Virus record (IMG/VR): IMGVR_UViG_3300043438_001225
Location: 1-20,945 of that record
Reading direction: 5' to 3' (one strand)
From: a virus
Length of the DNA stretch: 20,945 nt
Part shown: positions 14,001-20,945 of the stretch, piece by piece
Layout of the letters: the number at the start of each line of letters is the position of its first letter
Numbering within the stretch: position 1 is the first letter of the stretch
Notes under the pieces: generated by a model
Databases searched by the model: none
What the model saw: only the letters and a program-made list of their open reading frames with translations
Told to the model about the DNA's origin: nothing
Program-made: the position numbers and the translations under genes

Positions 14001-15803
14001 GCATATGATACAGAATTTAAAAAATTATTAGCTTTATACTATAAACCTAATTATAACATATATGGTGGACCAACTTATGTTGATCGTACTACTAATGAAT
14101 ATATTCCATGTGGAGAATATATAGCTACATCATTTAACAACTTACCTATTAATATAGGAAATATAACTCCATTAACATTTAAGTGTTATGGTGGTGATGT
14201 ATTTACAACAATTTATGATTCAATGAAAACTGTAAAAACAGTTACTAATGGATCAGAATATTGGGTTTACGAATACAATAGTTCTGGTGTACCATCTTTT
14301 CCACCTATTCATGAACGTAAAGCAATGTTTAGTACTATATTTTATTACCCTGGTACTAGTGTATATAATACTGAATTAAGAACTGGATTTCATACTAACA
14401 AAGATTTAACTGCAACTAACGGAGCATTTGGTTGGAATGATGAAGATGGTTACGAATATCAAAGTTATTGTAATGCTGAAAATAATACTAAGGTTTATTT
14501 TCCTAAACCATTAAACTTTGAATCAGCTTATGAGTGGAATAATCGAATATATTTTTCAGAAGTTAAATATAATAATGAATTATTAGATTCTTGGTCACAA
14601 TATCTTACAAATAATTTTTATGATGTAGAAGGTAACTATGGTCCAATTAATGCATTAGTATCTCTTAAAGAAAATATGTATTATATACAACAAAGAGGTG
14701 TAGGTATGTTAATGATTAATCCTGTATCTTTAGTTAAAGATCAATTAGGTACACCTATTAAATTAGGTGGTAGTGATGAAACTATTCAAAAACATTATTA
14801 CAAATCTATTGATTCAGGAACTTCTCATCAATGGTCAGTTTACAGATCTCAAAGTGTTATTACTTTTGTAGATGTTAGACATAAAAAGATTTATCTATTT
14901 GATGGTGAATCAGTTACTCCATTATCTGATTTAAAAGGTCAGAGAAATTTTACTATTAAAAGATTACATTCTGAGTTATTAAAAAATGATAACCCTATTA
15001 TTAACAAGGGTGTATTAGTAACTTATGATTACTATCATAATGAATTCTTATATACATTTAATAATATTAAAGTTTTAAGTAAAGATCCATTTGTATTAAA
15101 TACAACAGATAATGAAAATCTTACTTTAGCTTATTCAGAACCAACTTCTAGTTTTTCAAGTATGTATTCATTTGTACCTAATCTTTATATTAATTCAAAT
15201 AAATATTTAATTAGTACTGTAAATACTTCAAATACTAGAGATGGTATTGAAATACATAATAAGTTATGGTTTCATAATTATGGAAAATATGCAAACTTTT
15301 ATGGTACACAATATCCTAGTACTTTAAAATATATTGTTAATGATAATCCTGTATTTACTAAAGTATATGATGACTTAGTAATGACAACTGAAGCAATAGA
15401 TGACAATGTAGAATGGTCAGATGATTTAAATATTTATCCTGGTTCTCCTACTAATCCTTTATATCCTGATGATGTTAATATTAAAGATTCAACATTTGAT
15501 AAAGTTAGATTTTATAATCAATATCAAAATACTGATTGGACTCCATTAGATCCTTCAATAGGTGGTAATCTTAGAAAAGTTGAACAAGGATTTAATTTAC
15601 AAATACCTAGAAACAAATTTAACTATGATGTTTATCCAGTATCAACATCATCTATCTTTGACCCTTCTAAACTTACAAAGATTAAGTTTGGTGATAGATT
15701 AAGAGATAAGTGGGTAAACATAGACCTAAGTTATAATAATGTCTTAGGATTAAGATTTATAGTACACAATATTAAAACATTATTTAGAATATCTGATCGT
15801 TAA
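11037..15803 (+). CDS. Tail stabilization / muzzle-type protein (1588 aa)
   Basis: The N-terminus MESVNSFSGGMSSDASKLIQ and the following ALNFRGLT...GSLVNIKGND pattern are the recognisable start of the large 'stabilization protein' (compared with P22 gp10, and corresponding to the muzzle of crAss001). Such proteins form the tip of the short tail and close it until infection. Length (1588) is in the usual range. The whole protein is rich in beta strands, Asn, Tyr and Thr; KTCDTKDNRLFWGNV near residue 463 and GVGMLMINPVSLVKDQLGTP near 1221 fit beta-propeller-like blades. It lacks a signal or membrane segment. It follows the ring proteins directly and is followed by a terminator. Function as a tail component is well supported by context; gating is known only from relatives. 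Confidence 0.8.
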   Translation: MESVNSFSGGMSSDASKLIQQNGTYLQALNFRGLTELGGSNGSLVNIKGNDCGITFPNLQAVYKLIVIPGTWNEGTNTVIFTINGVTVSSLNITNFTTGLEIYNFIVSKYTNCYQNQTVATKTFSIAYDNNYIVFYQQPVYQSCSPIESVPIIISTLHSETITALPTLQFTNGATNTLTQDLINPYVKGVTSDLIIPIGSTFILDDIYIFTAKDDPTFGLGNGLNPLVEKPENDSLTATGTIWKLSIDDITKSHTLTLLYSNRLDFTKYHPIPPSATSGRYESATIKRIYWSDNYNKIRTVNTAMPQLMALDPTILNVMPKVEYTQGILNSIITGTLPAGCYQMAYRLSKVLGSVTNFSELTNPVYLTANAEGTPFQDYVGNLGASTKGIKWTLTNLDTNYDQIEFVVSYRDSSSAIPVITSVGVKILTTDMSLLYTTEADPDFTTITLDEFLLFNGTFTHAKTCDTKDNRLFWGNVRTPQKSLDSFDARAFRANFAGNVLLTNLTVPQIYSTWQEAALTDVTNDSINEYYDINGNYSANACYLKPGSSTILGGKGTNISYEFGTTSFNSDNDLSIDSSENWDISRSGAPFRMNDYTTGNPTGFIYDYPQNGGLQAMKQPERTSLFRGFQHEEIYRFGIQFFDKEGNPYFTNWIGDIKMPSYGDYNNNPDTFAASNGISDFRLSFATSYSKQYEQSLYIKFTVNVGDVQELISGYEIVRVKRTNSDKTIHGVGMINPVVTTIMNYDGGEVMLPAGWDSRRGIYAQPIIPGVPFVNKRYYTPYPGQGEIETLNIDWDTDNAVNSETGKIKSFDCWDFDAGLRPSFTAGDKILVRSQLKCVNYRGGSYPGSSSYRMYFGPKGNTSSPPTSVEVPLNNAMIDNGLTPPFSIESNNDSVTEPFFIMKMLDNTMYCNYQDFLSTSSYDYTVTEGKFIAGNTSDTVGGRNVLNYGKDIDSTSIVGGATGNPCFGKQALFVHLDRGLYTSDYGCGAYDTEFKKLLALYYKPNYNIYGGPTYVDRTTNEYIPCGEYIATSFNNLPINIGNITPLTFKCYGGDVFTTIYDSMKTVKTVTNGSEYWVYEYNSSGVPSFPPIHERKAMFSTIFYYPGTSVYNTELRTGFHTNKDLTATNGAFGWNDEDGYEYQSYCNAENNTKVYFPKPLNFESAYEWNNRIYFSEVKYNNELLDSWSQYLTNNFYDVEGNYGPINALVSLKENMYYIQQRGVGMLMINPVSLVKDQLGTPIKLGGSDETIQKHYYKSIDSGTSHQWSVYRSQSVITFVDVRHKKIYLFDGESVTPLSDLKGQRNFTIKRLHSELLKNDNPIINKGVLVTYDYYHNEFLYTFNNIKVLSKDPFVLNTTDNENLTLAYSEPTSSFSSMYSFVPNLYINSNKYLISTVNTSNTRDGIEIHNKLWFHNYGKYANFYGTQYPSTLKYIVNDNPVFTKVYDDLVMTTEAIDDNVEWSDDLNIYPGSPTNPLYPDDVNIKDSTFDKVRFYNQYQNTDWTPLDPSIGGNLRKVEQGFNLQIPRNKFNYDVYPVSTSSIFDPSKLTKIKFGDRLRDKWVNIDLSYNNVLGLRFIVHNIKTLFRISDR

Positions 15804-15833
15804 TTTATATAACAATAAAAATTATGATAATTG

Positions 15834-15872
15834 CCCTAGTTATTGAATATTTTCAAATACTAGGGTTTTTAT
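15834..15872 (+). terminator. Rho-independent terminator after the muzzle gene
   Basis: CCCTAGT (15834-15840) pairs with ACTAGGG (15859-15865); the helix can extend inward with small bulges (ATT/AAT and GA/TC). TTTTTATTTG follows. It ends the tail module and separates it from the cargo genes. The rest of the 129-base gap holds only AT-rich sequence that may include a promoter, but I see no clear one. Confidence 0.85.
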
Positions 15873-15932
15873 TTGTTTATCCCATTTAAAAACACTATAT
15901 TATAGTAGTATATAATTTAAGTAATTATACCC

Positions 15933-18485
15933 ATGAAAAAGACTAATAAAAAACAAATACCTAAAGTAAGAATGCCTAAGTATTCTAAAGGTGGTAAATT
16001 CGGAAAAGGATTAAAAGATACAGGATTATTTTTAGCAGATACAGCATTAGCTGAATGGGCTCCTAACGCAATATCTCAAGATCAATATTCAGATAGTCCT
16101 TACGGAAAAAATTTAGGTAAAGTAGCTTCAATACATGAATCATTTGATTCACAGTCACCTATTAGAAAAAATGTATCTAAATATTGGACAGATAATAAAT
16201 CATCAGGTATGAATGAAGAAGAACAATCTTTATTTAATAGCGTTCAACCAATAGCTAAGACAGGATCTAAGATAGGAGAAATGTGGACAGGTTCTGCATT
16301 AGGAGGAATTGGTGCAGGTGCTGGATCTAAAGCAACTGGGTTTGGAAAAAATCTTGGAAAAGTTAGTGAAATGGGAACTAAAGATTATAATCCAAATGTT
16401 TATAATGAAAATCAAGTTCAAAATCAAGCTCAAATTGAAAGTCAAAATCAAACAGCTATGTCTGGTTTAAATGATGCTAGAAGAAATTCAATGACACCTA
16501 ATGGTAATATGTATGCTAAATATGGTGGACAAATGAAGTTTGCTATGGGTGGTATGAATATGCAACCTAATGCTGAAGTTGAAAATAATGAAATGATTAC
16601 TTCAAATACACCTCCTCAAGTATTTAATAATGGTGGAGTTGAATTAGCTTCTAATAATCCATATGGTACACCTACTTATAAAACTAATGGTGCTAGTCAT
16701 GAAAATGGTGGAATACCTATGAACATGGCACCAGGTTCTATCATTAATGGTAAAACTAGAAATCCTTTAACAGGAAATAAGTTTACTAAAGATGTTGATA
16801 TTATTGCTAAAATGGAAAATAAATATACTAAAAAAGCAGAAAGTGGTGATAGATATTCTAATACAAATGCTAAACTTATATTACCTATTTTAGCACAAAA
16901 GAAAGATTATTTAAATAATTTACAAAATGCAATTATTGTTAACAATGAACAACGTAAAGCATTAAATAGAGGAGAGTTACCTCAACCTTCAATGGATAAT
17001 CAACAAATACCACCTCAAGGTGAAATACCAATGGCAAAACATGGTGGCATAATGAATTATATGGCAATGGGTGGAGTACAACTACCTTATTATAATACAG
17101 ACAGTAATGGTAATCCTAAGTACGGAATGGGTGGTTTTAATGATGAAGAACCTTTAACTTCTGCTACTACATCTACAGTTATACCTACAGATTTTAAAAC
17201 TCAAAGTGCATTTGATACTTATATGAAATCAAATGTAGATTACGCACCTAATCCTCAAACTCTAGGAAAAAATACAACTTATTATCCTAAAAATAAATAT
17301 TTATATGATAAAGATACTAATATATGGTCAAATACAGATGGTACACCAGTACCGTTTAATTCTCCATTAAGTTCTGATTTAATAGGATTTACTCCTAAAA
17401 ATACTGCTACATCAACATCTACTGCAAATTGGCAAACTAATCAATTATTAAGGGGTGGTGGTAATAAATTAACATTTCCAGGAGGAGCTACTCAAATAGT
17501 TGCACCAAAAGAAGTTGTTAAGACAACAGGATATAAATATGGTGGTAAAATGCCTAAGTATGCTTTAGGTGGTGAAGAAGATGATACTACTCCTGTAGGA
17601 AATATACCTACTAACTTTAATTATGAAAGAAATAAAACTTTTAATAAAGAACAAAATCAAAGAAATTTAGCTTTTAATCAAATGACAGGAAATACAAATC
17701 CTGGATATAGTACTTATAATTCTGATTATGAAAAGGCTTTACAACAAACTAGAGATGAAGTTAATGCTCAACAAAATAAAACTAATTTTCCAGAAGAAGA
17801 AGAATTATCTTTAAATAATGCAGCAATTGATAAAGCACACGGATGGAATCATAAAGATATTACTACTAGACCTGGTTATAAAAAAGAAACTAATCCTCTG
17901 AATAATATTGATTGGAGTAAAACTGATAAACTTGGTAACTTAGTTAATTTTTTAGGACAAAATGCAGGTAATATTTATGACTTAACTAGAAAGAATGAAC
18001 CTTTGCAAAGTTATGAAAGAACAACAGGAAAGTATATTACACCTGATTTTAGAGATGCTAATCAAAAATATTTATGGGCTAAAAAAGCGTTAGCTAATGT
18101 TTCTGGTGGAAATGCTAGAACTGCTTTAGCTAATATTCAACAAGCACATGTTAATAATGTTATGAATACAGCTCAAATTCAACAAGCAGCAGATAACACT
18201 AATGCTCAAATTGGTAATCAAGTTAATCAATTTAATACTGAGATTGCTTATCGTGAAGCTGAAGCTAGAGCTAAAGATGCTGCAATGAAAGAAAATGTTA
18301 GAAGTCAAGCTGCTCACAATTTTGCTGAATCAACTGGTAAATTATCTTTATCTAATAAACAAGATTTATCAGATAAAAATAAATTAGATTTGTATAATCA
18401 ATATTATAATACTCCTGAGTTTAAAGCTTTTATGAAAAAAACTACATGGGGATCTAAAAAATCAACTAAAAAATCTGGAAAATAA
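15933..18485 (+). CDS. Internal virion (cargo-type) protein with K(Y/H)GG...GG repeats (850 aa)
   Basis: An 850-residue low-complexity protein rich in Asn, Gly, Gln and Lys, of the type encoded after the muzzle gene in crAss-like phages and packed in the capsid. The N-terminus is basic (KVRMPKYSKGGKFGKGLK). Residues ~215-335 form a recognisable domain, with AEVENNEMI, GASHENGGIPMNMAPGSIIN and MENKYTK. Gly-rich motifs recur at about 194-208 (KYGGQMKFAMGG), 367-381 (KHGGIMNYMAMGG) and 534-548 (KYGGKMPKYALGG). The C-terminal third is helical, with Ala/Gln-rich segments (NARTALANIQQAHVNNVMNT). There is no signal peptide or clear membrane helix. It follows a terminator by 60 bases. By analogy with crAss-like cargo proteins it may be ejected with the DNA; an enzymatic role is not visible. 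Confidence 0.7.
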   Translation: MKKTNKKQIPKVRMPKYSKGGKFGKGLKDTGLFLADTALAEWAPNAISQDQYSDSPYGKNLGKVASIHESFDSQSPIRKNVSKYWTDNKSSGMNEEEQSLFNSVQPIAKTGSKIGEMWTGSALGGIGAGAGSKATGFGKNLGKVSEMGTKDYNPNVYNENQVQNQAQIESQNQTAMSGLNDARRNSMTPNGNMYAKYGGQMKFAMGGMNMQPNAEVENNEMITSNTPPQVFNNGGVELASNNPYGTPTYKTNGASHENGGIPMNMAPGSIINGKTRNPLTGNKFTKDVDIIAKMENKYTKKAESGDRYSNTNAKLILPILAQKKDYLNNLQNAIIVNNEQRKALNRGELPQPSMDNQQIPPQGEIPMAKHGGIMNYMAMGGVQLPYYNTDSNGNPKYGMGGFNDEEPLTSATTSTVIPTDFKTQSAFDTYMKSNVDYAPNPQTLGKNTTYYPKNKYLYDKDTNIWSNTDGTPVPFNSPLSSDLIGFTPKNTATSTSTANWQTNQLLRGGGNKLTFPGGATQIVAPKEVVKTTGYKYGGKMPKYALGGEEDDTTPVGNIPTNFNYERNKTFNKEQNQRNLAFNQMTGNTNPGYSTYNSDYEKALQQTRDEVNAQQNKTNFPEEEELSLNNAAIDKAHGWNHKDITTRPGYKKETNPLNNIDWSKTDKLGNLVNFLGQNAGNIYDLTRKNEPLQSYERTTGKYITPDFRDANQKYLWAKKALANVSGGNARTALANIQQAHVNNVMNTAQIQQAADNTNAQIGNQVNQFNTEIAYREAEARAKDAAMKENVRSQAAHNFAESTGKLSLSNKQDLSDKNKLDLYNQYYNTPEFKAFMKKTTWGSKKSTKKSGK

Positions 18486-18486
18486 T

Positions 18487-18517
18487 TTTATTATTCGGTA
18501 ATTAATTAATATATTTG
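18487..18517 (+). promoter_or_regulatory. Possible Bacteroidota-type promoter (TTTA-N19-TATATTTG)
   Basis: TATATTTG at 18510-18517 fits the -7 box TAnnTTTG of Bacteroidota sigma factors, and TTTA at 18487-18490 lies exactly 19 bases upstream, where TTTG is expected. A start of transcription would fall at or next to the ATG at 18522, giving a leaderless or almost leaderless mRNA. In DNA this AT-rich the match may be chance. Confidence 0.3.
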
Positions 18518-18521
18518 TAAT

Positions 18522-20693
18522 ATGGGATTAAATAGATTTAGTACAGTAGGTACAAGTGAGTATACTCCACAACATGTACCATTACCTTTTGATACAATAT
18601 CAAAATTAGGTGAACAAGTAAAACTTGAGCATGATACTGCTGATGCACAATTAGCTGCAAAAAAAACTGATATTCAAGGTGGATTAGCTACACAAGAACA
18701 TGCTAAAGCGTTAAATGCTAAAAAGAATACTATGTTACAAGAAGCTCAAACTAGAGCTGAAAAAACAGGTAACTATGGTAGATTAACTCAAGATATTGTA
18801 GAAATAGGAAGTGTTGTTCAAAATGATCCTTTATTTCAAGGTATCCAAAGAGATATTGCACAAACAGAAAGAGCAAATAAACAAAGATTTGATCCTAATC
18901 TTCAATATACTGTTCAAGGATTTGCTGATGAAAAAGGTAATGTTAAACAATTAGGTGTTGATCAACCATTTGATGAAAGTTATTATAATGTAGTAGCTCC
19001 TGGAAATACTAATAAAGAATATAATCCTTTATTTGAACAAATAAAACCAATACTTACAAAAGCATATGAAGATCCTGTTACTAAAATTTACACTGACGCA
19101 AATGGTAACACGCATACTGAAATTTTACAAGAAGGTGTTGAAGCAGAAGGATTAAAAAGAGAAAGAGTAAGACAAACATTAGCAGAATATATTAAAAATG
19201 ATCCTAATGCATTAAATCAACCATCTAGATTTTATTCTGATGCTTTAAGTAAAAAACAAAGAGGTATTGGTCTTACTAAAGATGAACACTTAGATGAAAT
19301 TGCAAATTCTTGGTTAGGTGAATATTATAATCAAAAAGATATTCAAAAGTTTTCTGAAAAAATAACTCCTGCAAAAAAAGGTTCAACATCTGATGGTGGA
19401 GGTACTGGTACTGAAGGAGAAGGAATACCAAATGCTTATACTGGAATGTTAGATGCTCCAGTAGTTACTGATGAAAACTTAGATGGTTTATATAGAAAAA
19501 ATGATGATGGTTCACACACAGTTCCTTTAGAAGGATCTATTATGAACTTTGCTGAAGTTTCAAATCTTAGTCCTGAAGAAAATAAAGTAATGACTTTAGG
19601 TCAAACACAAAGTAAATTAAAATCTAAATTTAAAGTTAGTGATGTTGATGATGCTAAAGAAGTTTTAGAAAAACAAAATCCTAAATTTAAATATGATGCA
19701 GGTGTTTCAGGTGAAAGGTATATGACAGAAGATGGAAAAAAAGCTGTACTTATTACTACTTTCCCAAGTATAAATTATACTAAAGAAGAATTAGCTCAAA
19801 CAGGAGTAAAATCATTAGATGAAATAAGTAACATTCTTCTTAAATCAAGTAGTGATTATAGTTTCTTAAAAGAATCTGCAAAAGCAGATGGAATAGATAT
19901 TGAATCTCCTAAGTTTCAAGAAACTTACAAAAAAGGTTTAGGTAAATATACAGAAGAAGTAAATGCTGAATTAGGTAATATTTTAGAAATAGGAGGAGAA
20001 GGTAATTTTGTTGTTGATCAAGGAAATAATAGAATAAATGTTGATGGTAAACCTTTTCTTTCAGGTAAAGTTATTAAGACACATGATCAATTAACCGCAG
20101 CTTTTGATCAAGTAGGTAAAGGACACAATGATTGGGATCCTACTGATCTTAGAGATGATTGGGAAGATATTTATTTAAAACCAAATGGTTCAGGTTATGG
20201 TTTAATTAAACCTTACGGTACAGATAAAGATGGAAAGCAATTATATGCTATAAGTATTAAAAAAGAAATACCTGTTTCTAGAGCAATAAATAAAACATAT
20301 AATAAAAATGTTTATACTTCTGAATATACTAAAAATGCAAATAATTTAGATAAATCATTTGATGAATTTGCAGGAAATAATTTTAGAAGAAGAGAACAAG
20401 AAGTATATGAGTCAATATATACTAATAATAAAAAATCATTTGATGAAAATTTAAATAAACAAATAGAAAGTAATAGTCAATATAAGCCACAATTAACTAC
20501 AATATTAAATGAAATTAATGCTGAAAAAGATCCTAATAAGAAAAAAGAAAAAATAATTAATTTTAGTTTAATTTTAAAACAAGGAGGAGCAGAAGATATA
20601 ATTAAATCTTATACTGAAGCTTCACAACCTACTACAGAGGGAAAGTCACAGGGGGGTTGGTCACAAACACCAGCAACTCCCCTAAGCAAGTAA
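18522..20693 (+). CDS. Internal virion (cargo-type) protein, probably extended by -1 frameshift (723 aa in frame)
   Basis: The N-terminus MGLNRFSTVGTSEYTPQHVP followed by LPFDTISKLGEQ and a long helix (AQLAAKKTDIQGG onward) is a pattern I associate with giant internal virion proteins of crAss-like phages. The body is helical and charged, with a Gly/Ser-rich hinge (KKGSTSDGGGTGTEGEGIPN) near residues 286-305 and a linker near the C-terminus (SQPTTEGKSQGG). It stops at 20693, but the -1 frame is open from 20618 to the window end, with coding character and no ATG near its beginning, and the G6 run at 20651-20656 would allow a shift between them. The 723-residue product is therefore probably only the first part of a larger protein, or the assembly has lost one G. 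It is likely to be stored in the head and ejected. Confidence 0.7.
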   Translation: MGLNRFSTVGTSEYTPQHVPLPFDTISKLGEQVKLEHDTADAQLAAKKTDIQGGLATQEHAKALNAKKNTMLQEAQTRAEKTGNYGRLTQDIVEIGSVVQNDPLFQGIQRDIAQTERANKQRFDPNLQYTVQGFADEKGNVKQLGVDQPFDESYYNVVAPGNTNKEYNPLFEQIKPILTKAYEDPVTKIYTDANGNTHTEILQEGVEAEGLKRERVRQTLAEYIKNDPNALNQPSRFYSDALSKKQRGIGLTKDEHLDEIANSWLGEYYNQKDIQKFSEKITPAKKGSTSDGGGTGTEGEGIPNAYTGMLDAPVVTDENLDGLYRKNDDGSHTVPLEGSIMNFAEVSNLSPEENKVMTLGQTQSKLKSKFKVSDVDDAKEVLEKQNPKFKYDAGVSGERYMTEDGKKAVLITTFPSINYTKEELAQTGVKSLDEISNILLKSSSDYSFLKESAKADGIDIESPKFQETYKKGLGKYTEEVNAELGNILEIGGEGNFVVDQGNNRINVDGKPFLSGKVIKTHDQLTAAFDQVGKGHNDWDPTDLRDDWEDIYLKPNGSGYGLIKPYGTDKDGKQLYAISIKKEIPVSRAINKTYNKNVYTSEYTKNANNLDKSFDEFAGNNFRRREQEVYESIYTNNKKSFDENLNKQIESNSQYKPQLTTILNEINAEKDPNKKKEKIINFSLILKQGGAEDIIKSYTEASQPTTEGKSQGGWSQTPATPLSK

Positions 20694-20945
20694 GTTACAC
20701 TGGTGGTATTAGAGATTTAACAAAAACAGTTGTAGTTGATGGTAAAAAAATAAACCCAATTAAAAGGTTTGATAATCCTGTAGATGCGTATAATGATATT
20801 TATCACGATATACATTTAAAACTTAATGGTGGTTCAAGTTGGGTAAAACCTGAAACTACATTAGAAGGTTATATTTCTAGATTTGCACCTAAAGAAGATA
20901 AGAATGATCCTAAATCATATACTCAACAAATGATTACAAGATTAA
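20618..20945 (+). CDS. Continuation of the cargo protein in the -1 frame (3' end outside window)
   Basis: This frame is open from 20618 (after TGA at 20615) to the window edge. From 20699 it reads TGGIRDLTKTVVVDGKKIN, then FDNPVDAYNDIYHDIHLKLN and KPETTLEGYISRFAPKEDKN, and ends in ITRL. The paired 'F-x-N-P...L-N/G-G' and 'L-x-x-Y-I-x-x-(F/W)-A-P-x-x-D-x-N-D-P' motifs recur in internal virion proteins and lytic-enzyme-bearing phage proteins, so the coding assignment is strong. The first in-frame ATG is only at about 20930; a TTG at 20657 is the only plausible separate start. A fused product via GGGGGGT is more likely, joining SQGG to LVTNTSNSPKQ. Confidence 0.65.
20651..20682 (+). promoter_or_regulatory. 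G-run/C-run hairpin at the presumed slip site
   Basis: GGGGGGTT (20651-20658) can pair with AACTCCCC (20675-20682) over 8 pairs, with one G-T wobble, and GGT/ACC (20659-20661, 20669-20671) can pair inside the loop. It is the strongest GC pairing in this part of the window. It contains the presumed slippery site instead of lying after it, so it does not match the standard -1 stimulator spacing. Confidence 0.5.

Noticed and set aside
15866-15932. A promoter upstream of the first cargo gene
   Set aside because: The sequence is AT-rich with many TA steps, but no TTTG-N19-TAnnTTTG match was found; a promoter is possible but not supported.
18126-18317. Minus-strand 63-codon frame opposite the first cargo gene
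   Set aside because: It is a Leu/Ser/Asn-rich shadow of the Ala/Gln/Asn-rich coding strand.

Overview
The window is a densely packed, entirely plus-strand structural and lysis block of an AT-rich tailed phage, most likely a short-tailed (podovirus) crAss-like phage (Crassvirales or a close relative) of a Bacteroidota host, probably of the Flavobacterium/Cellulophaga type. The reasons are: (i) two paralogous ring-type tail barrel proteins next to a ~1,600-residue 'stabilization/muzzle'-type protein, followed by large internal virion (cargo) proteins, an order typical of crAss-like phages; (ii) tail-fibre modules of the kind common in Flavobacterium phages; (iii) start codons preceded by A-rich leaders instead of Shine-Dalgarno sequences, as usual in Bacteroidota. 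These family assignments come from recognition of sequence patterns, not from a database search.

Layout. 3-632: 3' end of a virion connector/ring-like protein. 675-1946: a 423-residue, beta-rich, probably abundant virion protein with favoured codons, followed by three consecutive hairpins, the last a strong terminator. 2075-4653: a fibre/adhesin module of five small proteins; four are cysteine-rich and two carry collagen-like Gly-X-Y stretches. 4696-6818: a 637-residue mosaic tail fibre and a small follower. 6825-9165: a lysis-like cassette (one-TM coiled-coil protein, DUF5675 enzyme-like protein with a THGC motif, two-TM holin candidate, one-TM spanin-like protein), containing a 39-residue basic protein and a GIY-YIG homing endonuclease that seems to have inserted at the 5' end of the holin gene. 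9167-11035: ring protein, small basic protein, ring protein, with overlapping ends. 11037-15803: muzzle/stabilization protein, then a terminator. 15933-20945: two cargo-type internal proteins; the second ends at 20693, but coding potential continues in the -1 frame through a G6 run to the window edge.

How the genes work together: the ring and muzzle proteins would build and plug the short tail, the fibre module would bind the host, the cargo proteins would be packed in the head and ejected with the DNA, and the small membrane proteins plus the DUF5675 protein would release progeny. No tRNA, rRNA, CRISPR array, integrase or attachment site was seen. The most noteworthy points are the probable -1 frameshift in the cargo gene, the repeated K(Y/H)GG...GG motif in the first cargo protein, the endonuclease that apparently rebuilt a holin start, the cysteine-rich collagen-like quartet, and the triple hairpin after the 423-residue protein.
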